Positions 1-7,675 of a DNA stretch of 48,658 nt are shown here, in pieces. The notes under the pieces are model-generated. The model did no database searches. It was given only the letters and a program-made list of their open reading frames with translations, and had not been told where the DNA came from. Origin of the DNA: CAZVWV01 sp964631745 (GTDB lineage Bacteria > Bdellovibrionota_C > UBA2361 > JBGSMV01). The translations under genes and the position numbers were made by a program. The number at the start of each line of letters is the position of its first letter. Position 1 is the stretch's first letter. The DNA is taken from positions 1-48,658 of the forward strand of contig CAZVWV010000008.1 of the NCBI GenBank assembly GCA_964631745.1. Reading direction: 5' to 3'.

Positions 1-53
1 AACTAGCAAGACTTTGCGGGTTATTAGAGGTGATTCCTTTTTGGAAGGGACCA

Positions 54-167
54 CCTCTGGTGATCATAGCGAAGGGGCCACACCCGTTCCCATCCCGAAC
101 ACGGTCGTTAAGCCCTTCAGCGCCGATGATAGTGGGATTTCCCGTGAAAGTAGGTCGTTGCCAGAAC
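54..167 (+). rRNA. rrf: 5S ribosomal RNA
   Basis: This is the small RNA of the large ribosomal subunit. The bacterial 5S core is directly readable: GAAGGGGCCACACCCGTTCC, then CATCCCGAACACGG, then GTTAAGCCCTTCAGCGCCGA, and near the 3' end GAAAGTAGGTCG. The terminal helix forms between TCTGG near 56 and CCAGA near 161-165. The 5' and 3' ends are estimated from this helix. It is probably the last gene of an rRNA operon whose 23S gene lies left of the window; bases 1-53 would then be 23S-5S spacer. A strong intrinsic terminator follows directly. Confidence 0.95.
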
Positions 168-172
168 TTATA

Positions 173-208
173 CCCGTACTAACCGAGAGGTTGGTACGGG
201 TTTTTTTT
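173..208 (+). terminator. Intrinsic terminator of the rRNA operon
   Basis: A 12-bp stem (CCCGTACTAACC paired with GGTTGGTACGGG, one G-T pair) closes a GAGA tetraloop and is followed by eight Ts. It starts a few bases after the 5S RNA, as expected for the end of an rrn transcript. Confidence 0.93.
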
Positions 209-373
209 ATGGCAGTGAGGCTACTTATTATTATTACCCGTTTTATTATTACCCTTATTATCACCCGTTGTTACCCTTTACCTACCTGCCTACATACCTA
301 CTGGATGGCGCAAGCCGCAACCTTTCTGCCATGATACCCATGGCTACGTCGAAAAAAGTAAAGCGCTCAAACC

Positions 374-1141
374 ATGAAAAATACCAGTTCCAACAGCCCA
401 CGTTCCAGCGAAGCCCGTCGTGAAATTAAGGTCTTCGGTGTCAAAGCCTGCCGTGCTGTTTTTAAAGCTCGCCAAACGGACATTATCAAAACATATATTG
501 TTGAAGATCTACGAAGTGAATTTAAAGGCCTTCTGGACTGGTGCGTCAAAAACCGCAAGCCCTTCGATGTGGTTAGGGAAGCTGATCTAAAAAAGCTCTC
601 CGGCTCTATACACCATGAAGGTATTGTCATGTTGACCAGAGTTCCTAAAGCGATCCCGCTTGCAGAATTCCTAGCTAGTTGTGATTCGAATTCTGCCCTC
701 TTGGTTCTGGAGGAAGTTGGAAATCCGCATAACCTTGGTGCCGCTCTAAGGGCAGGAGCTTTCTTTGGGATAAACGCACTGGTTGTCGTAGGCGAAAATA
801 GCGCCAAGATCTCCCCGGCCGCTATGCGTGTCGCACAAGGTGCTGCTGAAATTCTACCCGTAATCTACTGCGAAAGTGTCAAGGAAGCCCTGCTTGCAAT
901 AGCCGCCCACGATATCGAAATAGTTGCCACTTCACCGCATGCCAAAGAGAGCCTTTTTGGATTAAAAATGAAAGCACCAATTGCTTTTCTTTTTGGCTCC
1001 GAGGAGAAAGGTCTAACAAAATTGGCGCTACAGTTAGTCGATCAGACCGTGAAAATTCCAGGCGCTGACAAGGTCGAGAGCTTGAACTTGGCGTGTAGCG
1101 TCACAGCCGTATTAACTGAGTTCACACGGCAACGCGCCTAG
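374..1141 (+). CDS. TrmH/SpoU-family RNA 2'-O-methyltransferase
   Basis: A SAM-dependent ribose 2'-O-methyltransferase acting on rRNA or tRNA, of 255 residues. All three SPOUT (SpoU) motifs are visible: motif 1 NPHNLGAALRAG near residue 117 (catalytic Arg), motif 2 FGSEEKGLT near 205, and motif 3 with SLNLACSVTAVL near 235, which form the trefoil-knot SAM site. The N-terminal ~100 residues resemble the SpoU substrate-binding domain. The first ~15 residues are Ser/Arg-rich and not conserved, so a slightly later start is possible; no strong ribosome binding site is visible before the ATG. It follows the 5S gene, but the terminator between them suggests its own promoter. The exact target nucleotide cannot be told from sequence; RlmB- or TrmH-like roles are both possible. 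Confidence 0.9.
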   Translation: MKNTSSNSPRSSEARREIKVFGVKACRAVFKARQTDIIKTYIVEDLRSEFKGLLDWCVKNRKPFDVVREADLKKLSGSIHHEGIVMLTRVPKAIPLAEFLASCDSNSALLVLEEVGNPHNLGAALRAGAFFGINALVVVGENSAKISPAAMRVAQGAAEILPVIYCESVKEALLAIAAHDIEIVATSPHAKESLFGLKMKAPIAFLFGSEEKGLTKLALQLVDQTVKIPGADKVESLNLACSVTAVLTEFTRQRA

Positions 1142-1170
1142 TTTCGTAAGCGGCCCAGAGATAGTTTCGA

Positions 1171-1301
1171 GAATTTCTTTTCACCACCAAGGCCCCAAGA
1201 CTCTAAGCGGCACCAAGTAACTCTTGACGACTCGAGGGAACGCGGCACCGGCTCCCTTCGTGCCTCTTTGTGTTTTTGTGCCTTGGTGGTGAAAAGAATT
1301 C
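1171..1301. repeat. Fold-back element B (CACCAAGG-type inverted repeat)
   Basis: An inverted repeat with arms at about 1171-1206 and 1266-1301. The outer 20 bases (TTCTTTTCACCACCAAGGC) are nearly perfect and inner matches continue as CAC-AAG units spaced 8-9 bases apart. The loop holds GC-rich sequence with a partial hairpin of its own. It begins 30 bp after the methyltransferase stop codon and lies between genes that converge on it (trmH plus, regulator minus), so it could also act as a transcript end. No coding capacity was found in it. The rest of 1142-1424 holds nothing recognisable. Confidence 0.75.
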
Positions 1302-1424
1302 CTAACAAAATAGTCATTATTTCCATTCCTCGCCGCGCTTGAATGTCGCAGGGAGTTAATGATCAATTACGTTAAATGGAGTGAAGGATCTATTTGGCGA
1401 AGCGTTGTCATCAATTCGGCTATT

Positions 1425-2348
1425 CTACTTCTGATGCTTCTTCTCTTCCGCTTTGAGATGGGCATCGTATCTTTTCTGAATGCCGAGCCAGTGTTCGACG
1501 GTGTTTCCTAAAGTATGCGAAATTTTCTCTGCTAGTGCGTGATCTATCGCATACGTGCCAGCCAATAAACGTTCAAACTCCACCTCGCTTAAATGCAGCA
1601 GCTCCCTAATTTTCTCAGTCGACACTCCCCGCTGACTGATAATTTGGGAAAGTGCCTGCCCCGGGACCACAACGGCGCCATGTTTAGCTTTGCCGGTTGC
1701 AATCTTTGGCGCGCGCCGAGCGACTTCTACCGCCGTAAATTTTTCAATCAAAATATTTTCTAAATCTTCCTTGGATGAGGCCGCTATAGTTTGCAGCTCA
1801 GCCGATATGCGCTTAAGTTCTCGAATGCCAGCTCCGGCTCCGCCTTTTTCCGGATCGCGTCCCATCGAAACCGCCATGCTATCAACTTGTTTAATAGCAT
1901 CGTCCACCAAGAACGTAATCCCCACATTTCTTCGTTTTGAGTGATCGAGGACTTTGCTCTTTGACTCTTTGAGTTCTCGAATTAAACTAAGAAGCCCGTC
2001 GGCGGAGTAGGGTTCGCAGATAAATCCATCTATGCCCCCCATAAATGTTTTTGCAACAAAGGCGCTGTCCTGGTGGGTGCCCTTAAGATTTAAAATACGC
2101 AGGGTTTTCTCCAATTTGGAATTAGTTCGTATTTTTTCCAAAAATTCATTGATTTTATCTTTTCCAAGCCTTGAAGAGATAAAGATAGCGTCTAAGCGCT
2201 CTCCGGCATCGATTCTGGTACAAGCATCTCTAACGTTTCGTGCAAGAACCGCATTGCCTTTGACCACGATGCTTTGCAGCACCTCGCGAAACTTACCACG
2301 GGAGTCCGAGTCTTCGTCTAAAATGAGGGATCTAAAACTTTCAAGCAT
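1425..2348 (-). CDS. Pseudo-receiver domain protein with HigA-like C-terminal HTH
   Basis: A 307-residue predicted cytoplasmic regulator. Residues 1-~125 fit the CheY/receiver fold: an acidic DEDSDS cluster at strand 1, a DAIFIS strand where the phospho-acceptor would sit, and a CEPYSADGLL segment where receivers have KP-F. The phospho-Asp is replaced by Ser and the conserved Lys by Glu, so it should not be phosphorylated in the usual way. Residues ~125-235 form a charged helical linker. Residues ~240-300 (REL-LHLSEVEFERLLAG, then ALAEKISHTLGNTVEHWLGIQ) match the Xre/HigA helix-turn-helix, including the W-LGIQ ending seen in HigA antitoxins. It stands alone, transcribed toward trmH. A DNA-binding transcription factor is inferred; ligand and targets are unknown. 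Confidence 0.7.
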   Translation of the reverse strand: MLESFRSLILDEDSDSRGKFREVLQSIVVKGNAVLARNVRDACTRIDAGERLDAIFISSRLGKDKINEFLEKIRTNSKLEKTLRILNLKGTHQDSAFVAKTFMGGIDGFICEPYSADGLLSLIRELKESKSKVLDHSKRRNVGITFLVDDAIKQVDSMAVSMGRDPEKGGAGAGIRELKRISAELQTIAASSKEDLENILIEKFTAVEVARRAPKIATGKAKHGAVVVPGQALSQIISQRGVSTEKIRELLHLSEVEFERLLAGTYAIDHALAEKISHTLGNTVEHWLGIQKRYDAHLKAEEKKHQK

Positions 2349-2481
2349 CGATTAACTCAGACTAAGTTTATACTTTTAAGAGTAGAGTGACAAACCATAT
2401 ACGTTAACGAGCTCATGACGGTTGCAGAATCTCGATCCTTGGCTCAAGGTCCATCAAGCTCGATTCCGCTCCCGCCTCGCG

Positions 2482-2910
2482 TTACCAAGCTGCTTTCTGA
2501 TGTGATATCTCAAAAGTATCAAAAAAATATCCGGATGTGCGCTTAACCGCAGCGATATCAAAGCGCATTTTTCTGATACGCTTTCTGCGGATCTGTTTAG
2601 CAAATTTGTATTGAAACTCATCTGCTAGTCGCTGAAGTTTAGTGCGCTTAATTATGTTAACGGCGTCTGACGGGGAAAAGTCCTCATAAATCTTTGAATC
2701 TCTAGTCTTAACTTCCACAAACACCAAAGTTTCGTTATCAATTGCCACGATATCAATCTCACCTAGGCGACAACTCCAATTACTCTTCCAAATATAATAG
2801 TGTTGTAGACGTAAGTGCTTTACTGTTTGGTGTTCACCCTGCTTCCCAAGCGCGTGGGATCGGTAGAAAAGCGGATAGTTAAACGGCGAATGAATTAAAT
2901 ACTTCCTCAA
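2482..2910 (-). CDS. yraN: YraN/UPF0102 family endonuclease-like protein
   Basis: A small protein with the YraN signature: GKQGE near the start, then RLGEIDIVA, then LVFVEVKTR. Together these form the PD-(D/E)XK nuclease-like core (acidic E, D and the E-V-K triad), and a conserved RFDIAA strand follows near the C-terminus. The biochemical role of the family is not settled. The open frame extends to an ATG at 3054, but that would overlap rnhB by ~175 bp and the extra residues are not YraN-like. The TTG at 2910 (preceded by AAGAAG) gives a normal-length protein of 142 residues overlapping rnhB by ~32 bp. The rnhB-yraN order is common in bacteria and supports the call; translational coupling is likely. 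Confidence 0.85.
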   Translation of the reverse strand: MRKYLIHSPFNYPLFYRSHALGKQGEHQTVKHLRLQHYYIWKSNWSCRLGEIDIVAIDNETLVFVEVKTRDSKIYEDFSPSDAVNIIKRTKLQRLADEFQYKFAKQIRRKRIRKMRFDIAAVKRTSGYFFDTFEISHQKAAW

Positions 2911-3499
2911 CTTCTTGACCAGTTGGCGAAGACTTCTGAAAAAGGAATTCCCGAACGCCGCTGAATGTCCTCCTGTGGACACGGCAGGGCCCGAGGCGTT
3001 TGATAGCCTCACGGTGCATGATGGTGGGGTAACCGGCATGTTTTGCGAATCCATATCCTGGGTATTTCTTATCTAGGGTAACCATTAAGTTGTCTCGCCA
3101 CACCTTGGCTATTNNNNNNNNNNTGGAAGCTGCCGATATCTCCACTTCACTGGCATCGCCTCCGATGATGGTCCGCTGGGGCAAGACCGTATCAATGGGC
3201 ATGTTTCCATCCACCAAGACCTGGTCCGCCTGAATGCGTCGCACAGCCAAGCTCATAGCAAGGCGCGAGGCTTCTCTAATATTCAAAATCTCGATGCGTC
3301 GCGGACCCACCGCCACTATCGACCAAGCCAAGCAGTCCCGCTTAATTACACCTACTAACTTATCGCGTTTTTTCTGAGAAAGTTGCTTAGAATCTTTGAT
3401 TTCAGGGTTAGAATAACCCTGATTAAAGACAACCACCGCGGCCACGACCGGGCCTGCTAAAGGGCCTCTTCCTACTTCATCGACGCCGGCAATCAGCAT
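2879..3499 (-). CDS. rnhB: Ribonuclease HII (interrupted by an assembly gap)
   Basis: Removes RNA from RNA-DNA hybrids and misincorporated ribonucleotides, using two metal ions. The N-terminal GVDEVGRGPLAGPV motif supplies the first two catalytic acids (D7, E8). DSKQLSQKKR follows, and the ISAAS...AKVWRD segment carries the later signature. Ten Ns at 3114-3123 fall inside that segment and read as four unknown residues, while the family normally has only one or two residues between AAS and AKV. The true sequence there is therefore probably shorter than shown. Length (~206 residues) is normal for RNase HII. It sits 20 bp downstream of the small membrane protein gene and overlaps yraN. Confidence 0.93.
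   Translation of the reverse strand: MLIAGVDEVGRGPLAGPVVAAVVVFNQGYSNPEIKDSKQLSQKKRDKLVGVIKRDCLAWSIVAVGPRRIEILNIREASRLAMSLAVRRIQADQVLVDGNMPIDTVLPQRTIIGGDASEVEISAASXXXXIAKVWRDNLMVTLDKKYPGYGFAKHAGYPTIMHREAIKRLGPCRVHRRTFSGVREFLFQKSSPTGQEVEEVFNSFAV
3114..3123. other. Assembly gap (10 Ns) inside rnhB
   Basis: Ten consecutive Ns. The reading frame happens to stay open across them, but the conserved RNase HII spacing suggests that the number of Ns is a placeholder rather than a measured length. Confidence 0.99.
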
Positions 3500-3518
3500 A
3501 AAAGTTTCCGGGGATAAA

Positions 3519-3857
3519 CTACCGCAGGCGCCTGTTCCCCAAGTTGCTCTGGGGCGGTTTTGAAGGTCCTATAAGTAAAGCTCCTAAGTAAAGAACTAAT
3601 GGCAAAAGCAGCGCCCTAAAGAATTCAAGAGGTAGCCACTCCGGAAAGATGGCGTTAGTTACATCCTCTAAGACCGTGCGGTCCAACCCAATGCAGATGA
3701 GTACGCAAAACAAGACAAAGATCCCCTGCTTTAGTTGATCGCCTGGTTTGTGTTTCTTGCCTTTACGCGAGCTGAAATTCTCAAGCAAACCCCATAATGC
3801 TAGCAGAAAGAAGAAAGCCGGGATAAGCAGCCAAACTGTGTAGAGCGCCGTAGTCAT
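3519..3857 (-). CDS. Small hypothetical membrane protein
   Basis: A 112-residue protein with three hydrophobic segments, at about residues 6-26, 44-60 and 78-97, separated by a basic loop (SSRKGKKHKPGDQLKQ). The Arg-rich C-terminus ends close to the rnhB start, so it is probably the first gene of a membrane protein-rnhB-yraN operon. I do not recognise the family. Confidence 0.65.
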   Translation of the reverse strand: MTTALYTVWLLIPAFFFLLALWGLLENFSSRKGKKHKPGDQLKQGIFVLFCVLICIGLDRTVLEDVTNAIFPEWLPLEFFRALLLPLVLYLGALLIGPSKPPQSNLGNRRLR

Positions 3858-4055
3858 AAGTTTGATTGTGTCATACCTCTTGCCGCACTGTCACTCGCTA
3901 ACCGTTGGCAGCACTAATAACTGTTAGGCCTGCTCAGCGATGGCGGTTACCTCTGCAGTCCTTGGCGCTTAGCATATCTATGATTTTAGCCACTTGTGCC
4001 ATTTATCCACAGCCGTTAAAATTTAATTGCTTTAACTTCCTTAAAGGAAGGCCCC

Positions 4056-4469
4056 TTGGATATTTATCGCTTCTTTCATCCGCATCATAATCCTCGTCTG
4101 CATAGTACACCCTTGCGACAGCAGGAGTTGAGTGAGCTGGAGCAGGCTGCGAGTGAGCTCAGAAAGGCTTTGGAACGCGCCAGAAGCCGTTGTGAGCGCA
4201 GGCCAATCGCGCCGATTATGCCGCAACATTTTACCGATCTGTTGAAAGCTATTCGGTTTGTGGAAGTTTCGTTGCAGACTTTGTGCAATTCGCATCCCGG
4301 GGATGATTTAAGTATGCTATCCGAGCTTGTCCGTGAACGATCCCAAATGAAAGGTTGGGAAGCTTGGACCCGCTTGCTTGAGGAGCAGGTCTCGATCGAT
4401 ACTAGTAAGCATAATGGGCATAGCGGTCCTTCCGCTATACCAGAGAGCTCCTTGCTCAAAGCGGGCTGA
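4056..4469 (+). CDS. Hypothetical helical protein
   Basis: A 137-residue protein I do not recognise. The TTG start is supported by a strong Shine-Dalgarno sequence (AAAGGAAGG at 4044-4052). The N-terminal half is rich in Glu, Leu and Arg and predicts a helix or coiled coil (residues ~22-50). A helical middle follows, then a Ser/Pro-rich tail. It lies 50 bp upstream of the LOG-family gene on the same strand and could be co-transcribed with it. There are no membrane segments or Cys motifs. Confidence 0.55.
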   Translation: MDIYRFFHPHHNPRLHSTPLRQQELSELEQAASELRKALERARSRCERRPIAPIMPQHFTDLLKAIRFVEVSLQTLCNSHPGDDLSMLSELVRERSQMKGWEAWTRLLEEQVSIDTSKHNGHSGPSAIPESSLLKAG

Positions 4470-4519
4470 GGCATTGAGCGACAGGAAATCTCCTTCGATG
4501 CCGCCTGCATCTAACTCAT

Positions 4520-5248
4520 ATGGTAAAGAAACGGAACATTGCGGCCATCCCGGCAAAAATCCAGCAGGGTCTTCGAGGCCAACGGCGTCGACACTTAGAT
4601 GAGCGCCTCACGGTGCTCCATCAGCGCGCCATGATGATTGAAAAGGAGCTGATGGACCTGGATCAGAACCGATTCTTCAGGGTTTGCATTTTTGGAAGTG
4701 CGCGAACTAAGCCCAAGACTCCCGAATACGAATCGGTATTTCAACTCGCGCGTATGTTGGCGTGGGAGGGTGTTGACATATTAACCGGCGGTGGTCCGGG
4801 CTTAATGGAGGCAGCCAATGGCGGCGCCAAGCTTGGCCAACAAGAGAAAAATTCGAAGAGCTTATCTTTTGGGTTATCGATTCAGCTCGATACTGAACCA
4901 AAGCCCAATAAACATCTCGATATCAACCGTCATCATCAGAAATTCTCCTCGCGCTTGGATGATTTTATGAGACTCTCGCATGCGGTGGTTGTCACACCTG
5001 GCGGCGTGGGAACCTTACTGGAGTTATTCTTTTCCTGGCAGTTGGTTCAGCGAAAACATATGTCCATGCGCCCTATCGTGCTGATGGGCAAAGAATTTTG
5101 GAGCGGCCTAATTAAATGGATGAGAGAGCGACCGCTTAAGGCCGGTATGATGGATGCCCCAGATTTTGACTACATTCATGTTGTAGATGATCATGAACAG
5201 GTTCTAAAGATTATTTCTAAGCATCACAAGCAGACATTTCTGCGCTAA
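4520..5248 (+). CDS. LOG family protein (nucleotide 5'-monophosphate phosphoribohydrolase-like)
   Basis: A Rossmann-fold protein of the TIGR00730/LOG (lysine decarboxylase-like) family, whose members cleave ribose 5'-phosphate from nucleoside monophosphates, including cytokinin precursors. Both hallmark motifs are present: GGGPGLMEAANGGA near residue 90 and PGGVGTLLELFF near residue 160 (the PGGxGTxxE site). The core starts at about residue 52 (FFRVCIFGSART). The ~50-residue basic N-terminal extension is not part of the core, and the ATG at 4520 has no clear ribosome binding site, so translation may begin later, for example at the double Met near residue 38. Substrate is not predictable. Confidence 0.85.
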   Translation: MVKKRNIAAIPAKIQQGLRGQRRRHLDERLTVLHQRAMMIEKELMDLDQNRFFRVCIFGSARTKPKTPEYESVFQLARMLAWEGVDILTGGGPGLMEAANGGAKLGQQEKNSKSLSFGLSIQLDTEPKPNKHLDINRHHQKFSSRLDDFMRLSHAVVVTPGGVGTLLELFFSWQLVQRKHMSMRPIVLMGKEFWSGLIKWMRERPLKAGMMDAPDFDYIHVVDDHEQVLKIISKHHKQTFLR

Positions 5249-5255
5249 CTGGCGA

Positions 5256-5540
5256 TTAAGCGCCCTTTTTCATCTCGCCTGACCACAGCAAGATTAAGCG
5301 GGCCCAATTCTCGTATGAGCCGTACTTGACCTTTCGTTTCTTGCCAACCAAATTATCCAAGTTGTCTTCGTCATAAAGGCCCTGAGCGATGGAGTAAAGC
5401 TGCAGGCGAAACGAATTTAAGATCTCGTCGCCTTCGCAAATAATCAAATTCTCAAGGTTTCTCTTGTCGTCCATATCGCCTTGGCAATAGTTCTGAATCC
5501 AAAAGCGAATTTTATCGAAATTTTGAATGGTAGACGACAT
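5256..5540 (-). CDS. Hypothetical acidic protein
   Basis: A 94-residue predicted cytoplasmic protein, rich in Asp, Glu, Asn and aromatics, without recognisable motifs. I chose the ATG at 5540 (AAAAGAAT just upstream) over the TTG at 5555. It sits between the convergent LOG gene and the galU gene on its own strand. The short gap to galU (5541-5595) contains a duplicated GACCTATAG and a weak hairpin (TAGTG/CACTA), so it may be read from the galU transcript. Confidence 0.5.
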   Translation of the reverse strand: MSSTIQNFDKIRFWIQNYCQGDMDDKRNLENLIICEGDEILNSFRLQLYSIAQGLYDEDNLDNLVGKKRKVKYGSYENWARLILLWSGEMKKGA

Positions 5541-5595
5541 ATTCTTTTCGCTCAATGCGCTACTGGACCTATAGGACCTATAGTGGGAGAGCTCA

Positions 5596-6480
5596 CTACG
5601 CGCGCTTATTGTTAACCAAGCGACTCATATATTCAATTAATTTCGGGGCGATGTCCGGGCGTTTTAGGGCGTAAGCGATATTAGCCTGCAAATACCCGAA
5701 GCGATCCCCGGCATCATAACGGTTTCCCTCGAACTTGTATCCGATAAAGCCCTCCTCGCGCATTAAGGTGGCCATGGCATCTGTGAGTTGAATCTCTCCG
5801 GCTTTCCCGGGAGTCTGGTTTGCCAGAATTTTAAAGATACGCGGAGTGAGAATGTAGCGGCCCACGATGGCCAGATTAGATGGTGCGTCTTGCAGAGATG
5901 GTTTTTCAACCATGGTATCTAGCTCAATCACGCGCTCGCTAATACTCTTGCCGCCGCATATACCAAACTTTGGCACGTCTTCATCTGAAACTTCCATTAA
6001 CGCAACCACGGACTTTCCGTACTTCTCGTAAATATCGATCATTTGCTTTGTGCAAGGCACGGCGGAATCAACCAAATCATCACCGAGTAATACTACAAAG
6101 GGTTCGTCGCCGATCACGCTTCTTGCGCAAAGTACCGCATCACCAAGCCCGCGTGGGCTCTGCTGACGAAGCGAGACAATTTTTACGATATTCGAGGTGT
6201 CTTTTAGTTTGCGTGCTAGTTCGGTTTTGCCCTCTTTTTCAAGTTTATTTTCGAGATCGAGGTGGAGATCAAAATGATCTTCGATAGCCGATTTCCCTCG
6301 GCCCGTAATCAAAACCACGGTTTCGATACCGGCTTTTGAAACCTCCTCCGCGATAATCTGAATAGTGGGAACATCTACTATAGGTAGCAGCTCCTTAGGA
6401 ACGGCTTTTGTAGCGGGCAGGAATCTGGTACCGAGCCCAGCAGCGGGAATTACAGCTTTTTTTATGGTATTTGATGTCAT
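5596..6480 (-). CDS. galU: UTP--glucose-1-phosphate uridylyltransferase
   Basis: Makes UDP-glucose from UTP and glucose 1-phosphate. UDP-glucose is the donor for LPS core sugars and for the cyclic glucan synthase encoded further along the window. The nucleotide-binding signature PAAGLGTRFLPATKAVPKE, with the catalytic Arg and Lys, is at the N-terminus. The downstream GalU features VEKP and GEIQLTDAM are also present. Length 294 residues from the ATG at 6480 is normal. That ATG has a GAGAAG binding site, while the TTG at 6495 has none. It is divergently transcribed from the heptose enzyme gene, with a candidate promoter at 6511-6539. Confidence 0.95.
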   Translation of the reverse strand: MTSNTIKKAVIPAAGLGTRFLPATKAVPKELLPIVDVPTIQIIAEEVSKAGIETVVLITGRGKSAIEDHFDLHLDLENKLEKEGKTELARKLKDTSNIVKIVSLRQQSPRGLGDAVLCARSVIGDEPFVVLLGDDLVDSAVPCTKQMIDIYEKYGKSVVALMEVSDEDVPKFGICGGKSISERVIELDTMVEKPSLQDAPSNLAIVGRYILTPRIFKILANQTPGKAGEIQLTDAMATLMREEGFIGYKFEGNRYDAGDRFGYLQANIAYALKRPDIAPKLIEYMSRLVNNKRA

Positions 6481-6510
6481 TATAACTTCTCGCAATGGTG
6501 TTACGGTTAC

Positions 6511-6539
6511 ATTAGACTATATGATATTTTTCGTTGCAA
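6511..6539 (-). promoter_or_regulatory. Candidate sigma-70 promoter of galU
   Basis: On the minus strand TTGCAA (6539-6534) and TCTAAT (6516-6511) are separated by 17 bases, 31 bp upstream of the galU ATG. Spacing is optimal and each box keeps four or five consensus bases. Confidence 0.5.
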
Positions 6540-6561
6540 GTGGCCGGCTGAGGCATACACT

Positions 6562-6603
6562 GGCGCAGACAATGGGGCGCAGACAATGGGGCACAGATTG
6601 TGG
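6562..6603 (+). repeat. 14-bp tandem repeat, three units
   Basis: GGCGCAGACAATGG occurs twice in direct succession, followed by a third diverged unit (GGCACAGATTGTGG). It lies in the divergent galU/heptose-enzyme promoter region, 20 bp before the latter's start codon. It may be an operator array or slippage. Confidence 0.8.
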
Positions 6604-6622
6604 CATATCAATCAGGAAGATT

Positions 6623-7675
6623 ATGGGCGTATTTACCAGAGATGAGGTAGTTCAGCTAAGCGCGAATTTACGTGCGCAGGGAAAGCAGGTGGGCTTTACC
6701 TCTGGTGTATTCGATATTTTGCACCCTGGCCATGTGCAGTATTTGGCCGAGGCCAAAGCTTTATGCCAGTACTTAATAGTCGGAATTAACTCGGATAGCT
6801 CTGTTCGAGGAAATAAAGGAGATCTTCGTCCGATTGTCCCGGCGCAAGACCGTGCCTTGGTAGTGGCAGCGCTTGAGAGTGTCGATGCGGTGTTTATATT
6901 TGATGAACCAAATAACAATCAAAACATCGAGCTACTTCAGCCCCATCTATATCTAAAAGCCGGTGATTACGATAAGGCTAAACTAAGTTCCAGCTCTTTG
7001 GTTGAAGCATACGGCGGCAGGGTCGAAATACTGCCTTTTAAGCCTGGATATTCAAGCTCAAAGATAATTGAAAAAGTGCTTGGGTACGCCTCTACGAGTA
7101 TCACAATCCCTAAAACGGAACGAAGACCCGCAGTGTTCTTGGACCGTGACGGAACTCTGATAGAGCACGTTGAATATCTACATGAACCTGAGAAGCTAAA
7201 ACTTTTTCCGGATACGGTTCAGTCGCTAAAGCAGCTGCGGGAAGCGGGATTTAGGCTCTTCTTGGTTACTAATCAACCTGGCATCGGCCTGGGATATTTC
7301 AGCAAAGAAGATTTTTTTGTGGTAAATCGTGAGCTACTGAAAGCTTGCAGCGCCCAGGGCGTGATCTTTGATCGCATTTATTTTTGTCCGCATAGCCCGG
7401 CAGACAGATGCAGCTGTAGAAAACCGGGCATTGAACTGTTCAACCGAGCCGCCAAAGATTTCGAACTTGATAAAGCCGCAAGCTTCATGATTGGCGATAC
7501 CAGTTTTGACATTGAGGCTGCTAAGAATTTTGGGATTCGATCTGCGCTGATCCATCGTGAGACTAAGCAGCCTGCCATGCCCATGGCAGTGCCGCCAAGT
7601 TATGAAGCTAAGACGCTTGCTGCCGCGGTGGACTGGATCCTAAAGAGCTCAGTATCCCCTAATCCCAAAAAGTGA
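6623..7675 (+). CDS. Fused heptose-1-phosphate nucleotidyltransferase / HAD heptose-bisphosphate phosphatase
   Basis: A 350-residue bifunctional enzyme for ADP-heptose (LPS inner core) synthesis. Residues ~1-140 are an HldE C-terminal-type nucleotidyltransferase with GVFDILHPGHVQYL (HxGH at ~34). Residues ~168-340 are a GmhB-type HAD phosphatase: FLDRDGT near 172 gives the nucleophile Asp, then TNQPGI, a Cys/His zinc motif (CPHSPADRCSCRKP), and a GDTSFDIEAA acid pair. Thus the phosphatase and adenylyltransferase steps, which are consecutive in the pathway, are joined. The HldE kinase domain is absent and must be encoded elsewhere. The ATG at 6623 has an AGGAAG site; longer upstream frames lack support. 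Its 3' end overlaps the convergent next gene by 27 bp. Confidence 0.85.
   Translation: MGVFTRDEVVQLSANLRAQGKQVGFTSGVFDILHPGHVQYLAEAKALCQYLIVGINSDSSVRGNKGDLRPIVPAQDRALVVAALESVDAVFIFDEPNNNQNIELLQPHLYLKAGDYDKAKLSSSSLVEAYGGRVEILPFKPGYSSSKIIEKVLGYASTSITIPKTERRPAVFLDRDGTLIEHVEYLHEPEKLKLFPDTVQSLKQLREAGFRLFLVTNQPGIGLGYFSKEDFFVVNRELLKACSAQGVIFDRIYFCPHSPADRCSCRKPGIELFNRAAKDFELDKAASFMIGDTSFDIEAAKNFGIRSALIHRETKQPAMPMAVPPSYEAKTLAAAVDWILKSSVSPNPKK

Noticed and set aside
234..290. Low-complexity TTATTACCC-like repeats after the rRNA terminator
   Set aside because: Irregular spacing and no unit structure; it looks like slippage-prone sequence rather than a CRISPR or functional array.
2400..2481. Possible tRNA-like stretch (CTCGATTCC) downstream of yraN
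   Set aside because: No acceptor stem or anticodon arm can be folded around it.
4003..4011. A perfect DnaA-box nonamer (TTATCCACA)
   Set aside because: Only one copy is seen, with no dnaA, dnaN or AT-rich unwinding region nearby; a single nonamer is expected by chance.
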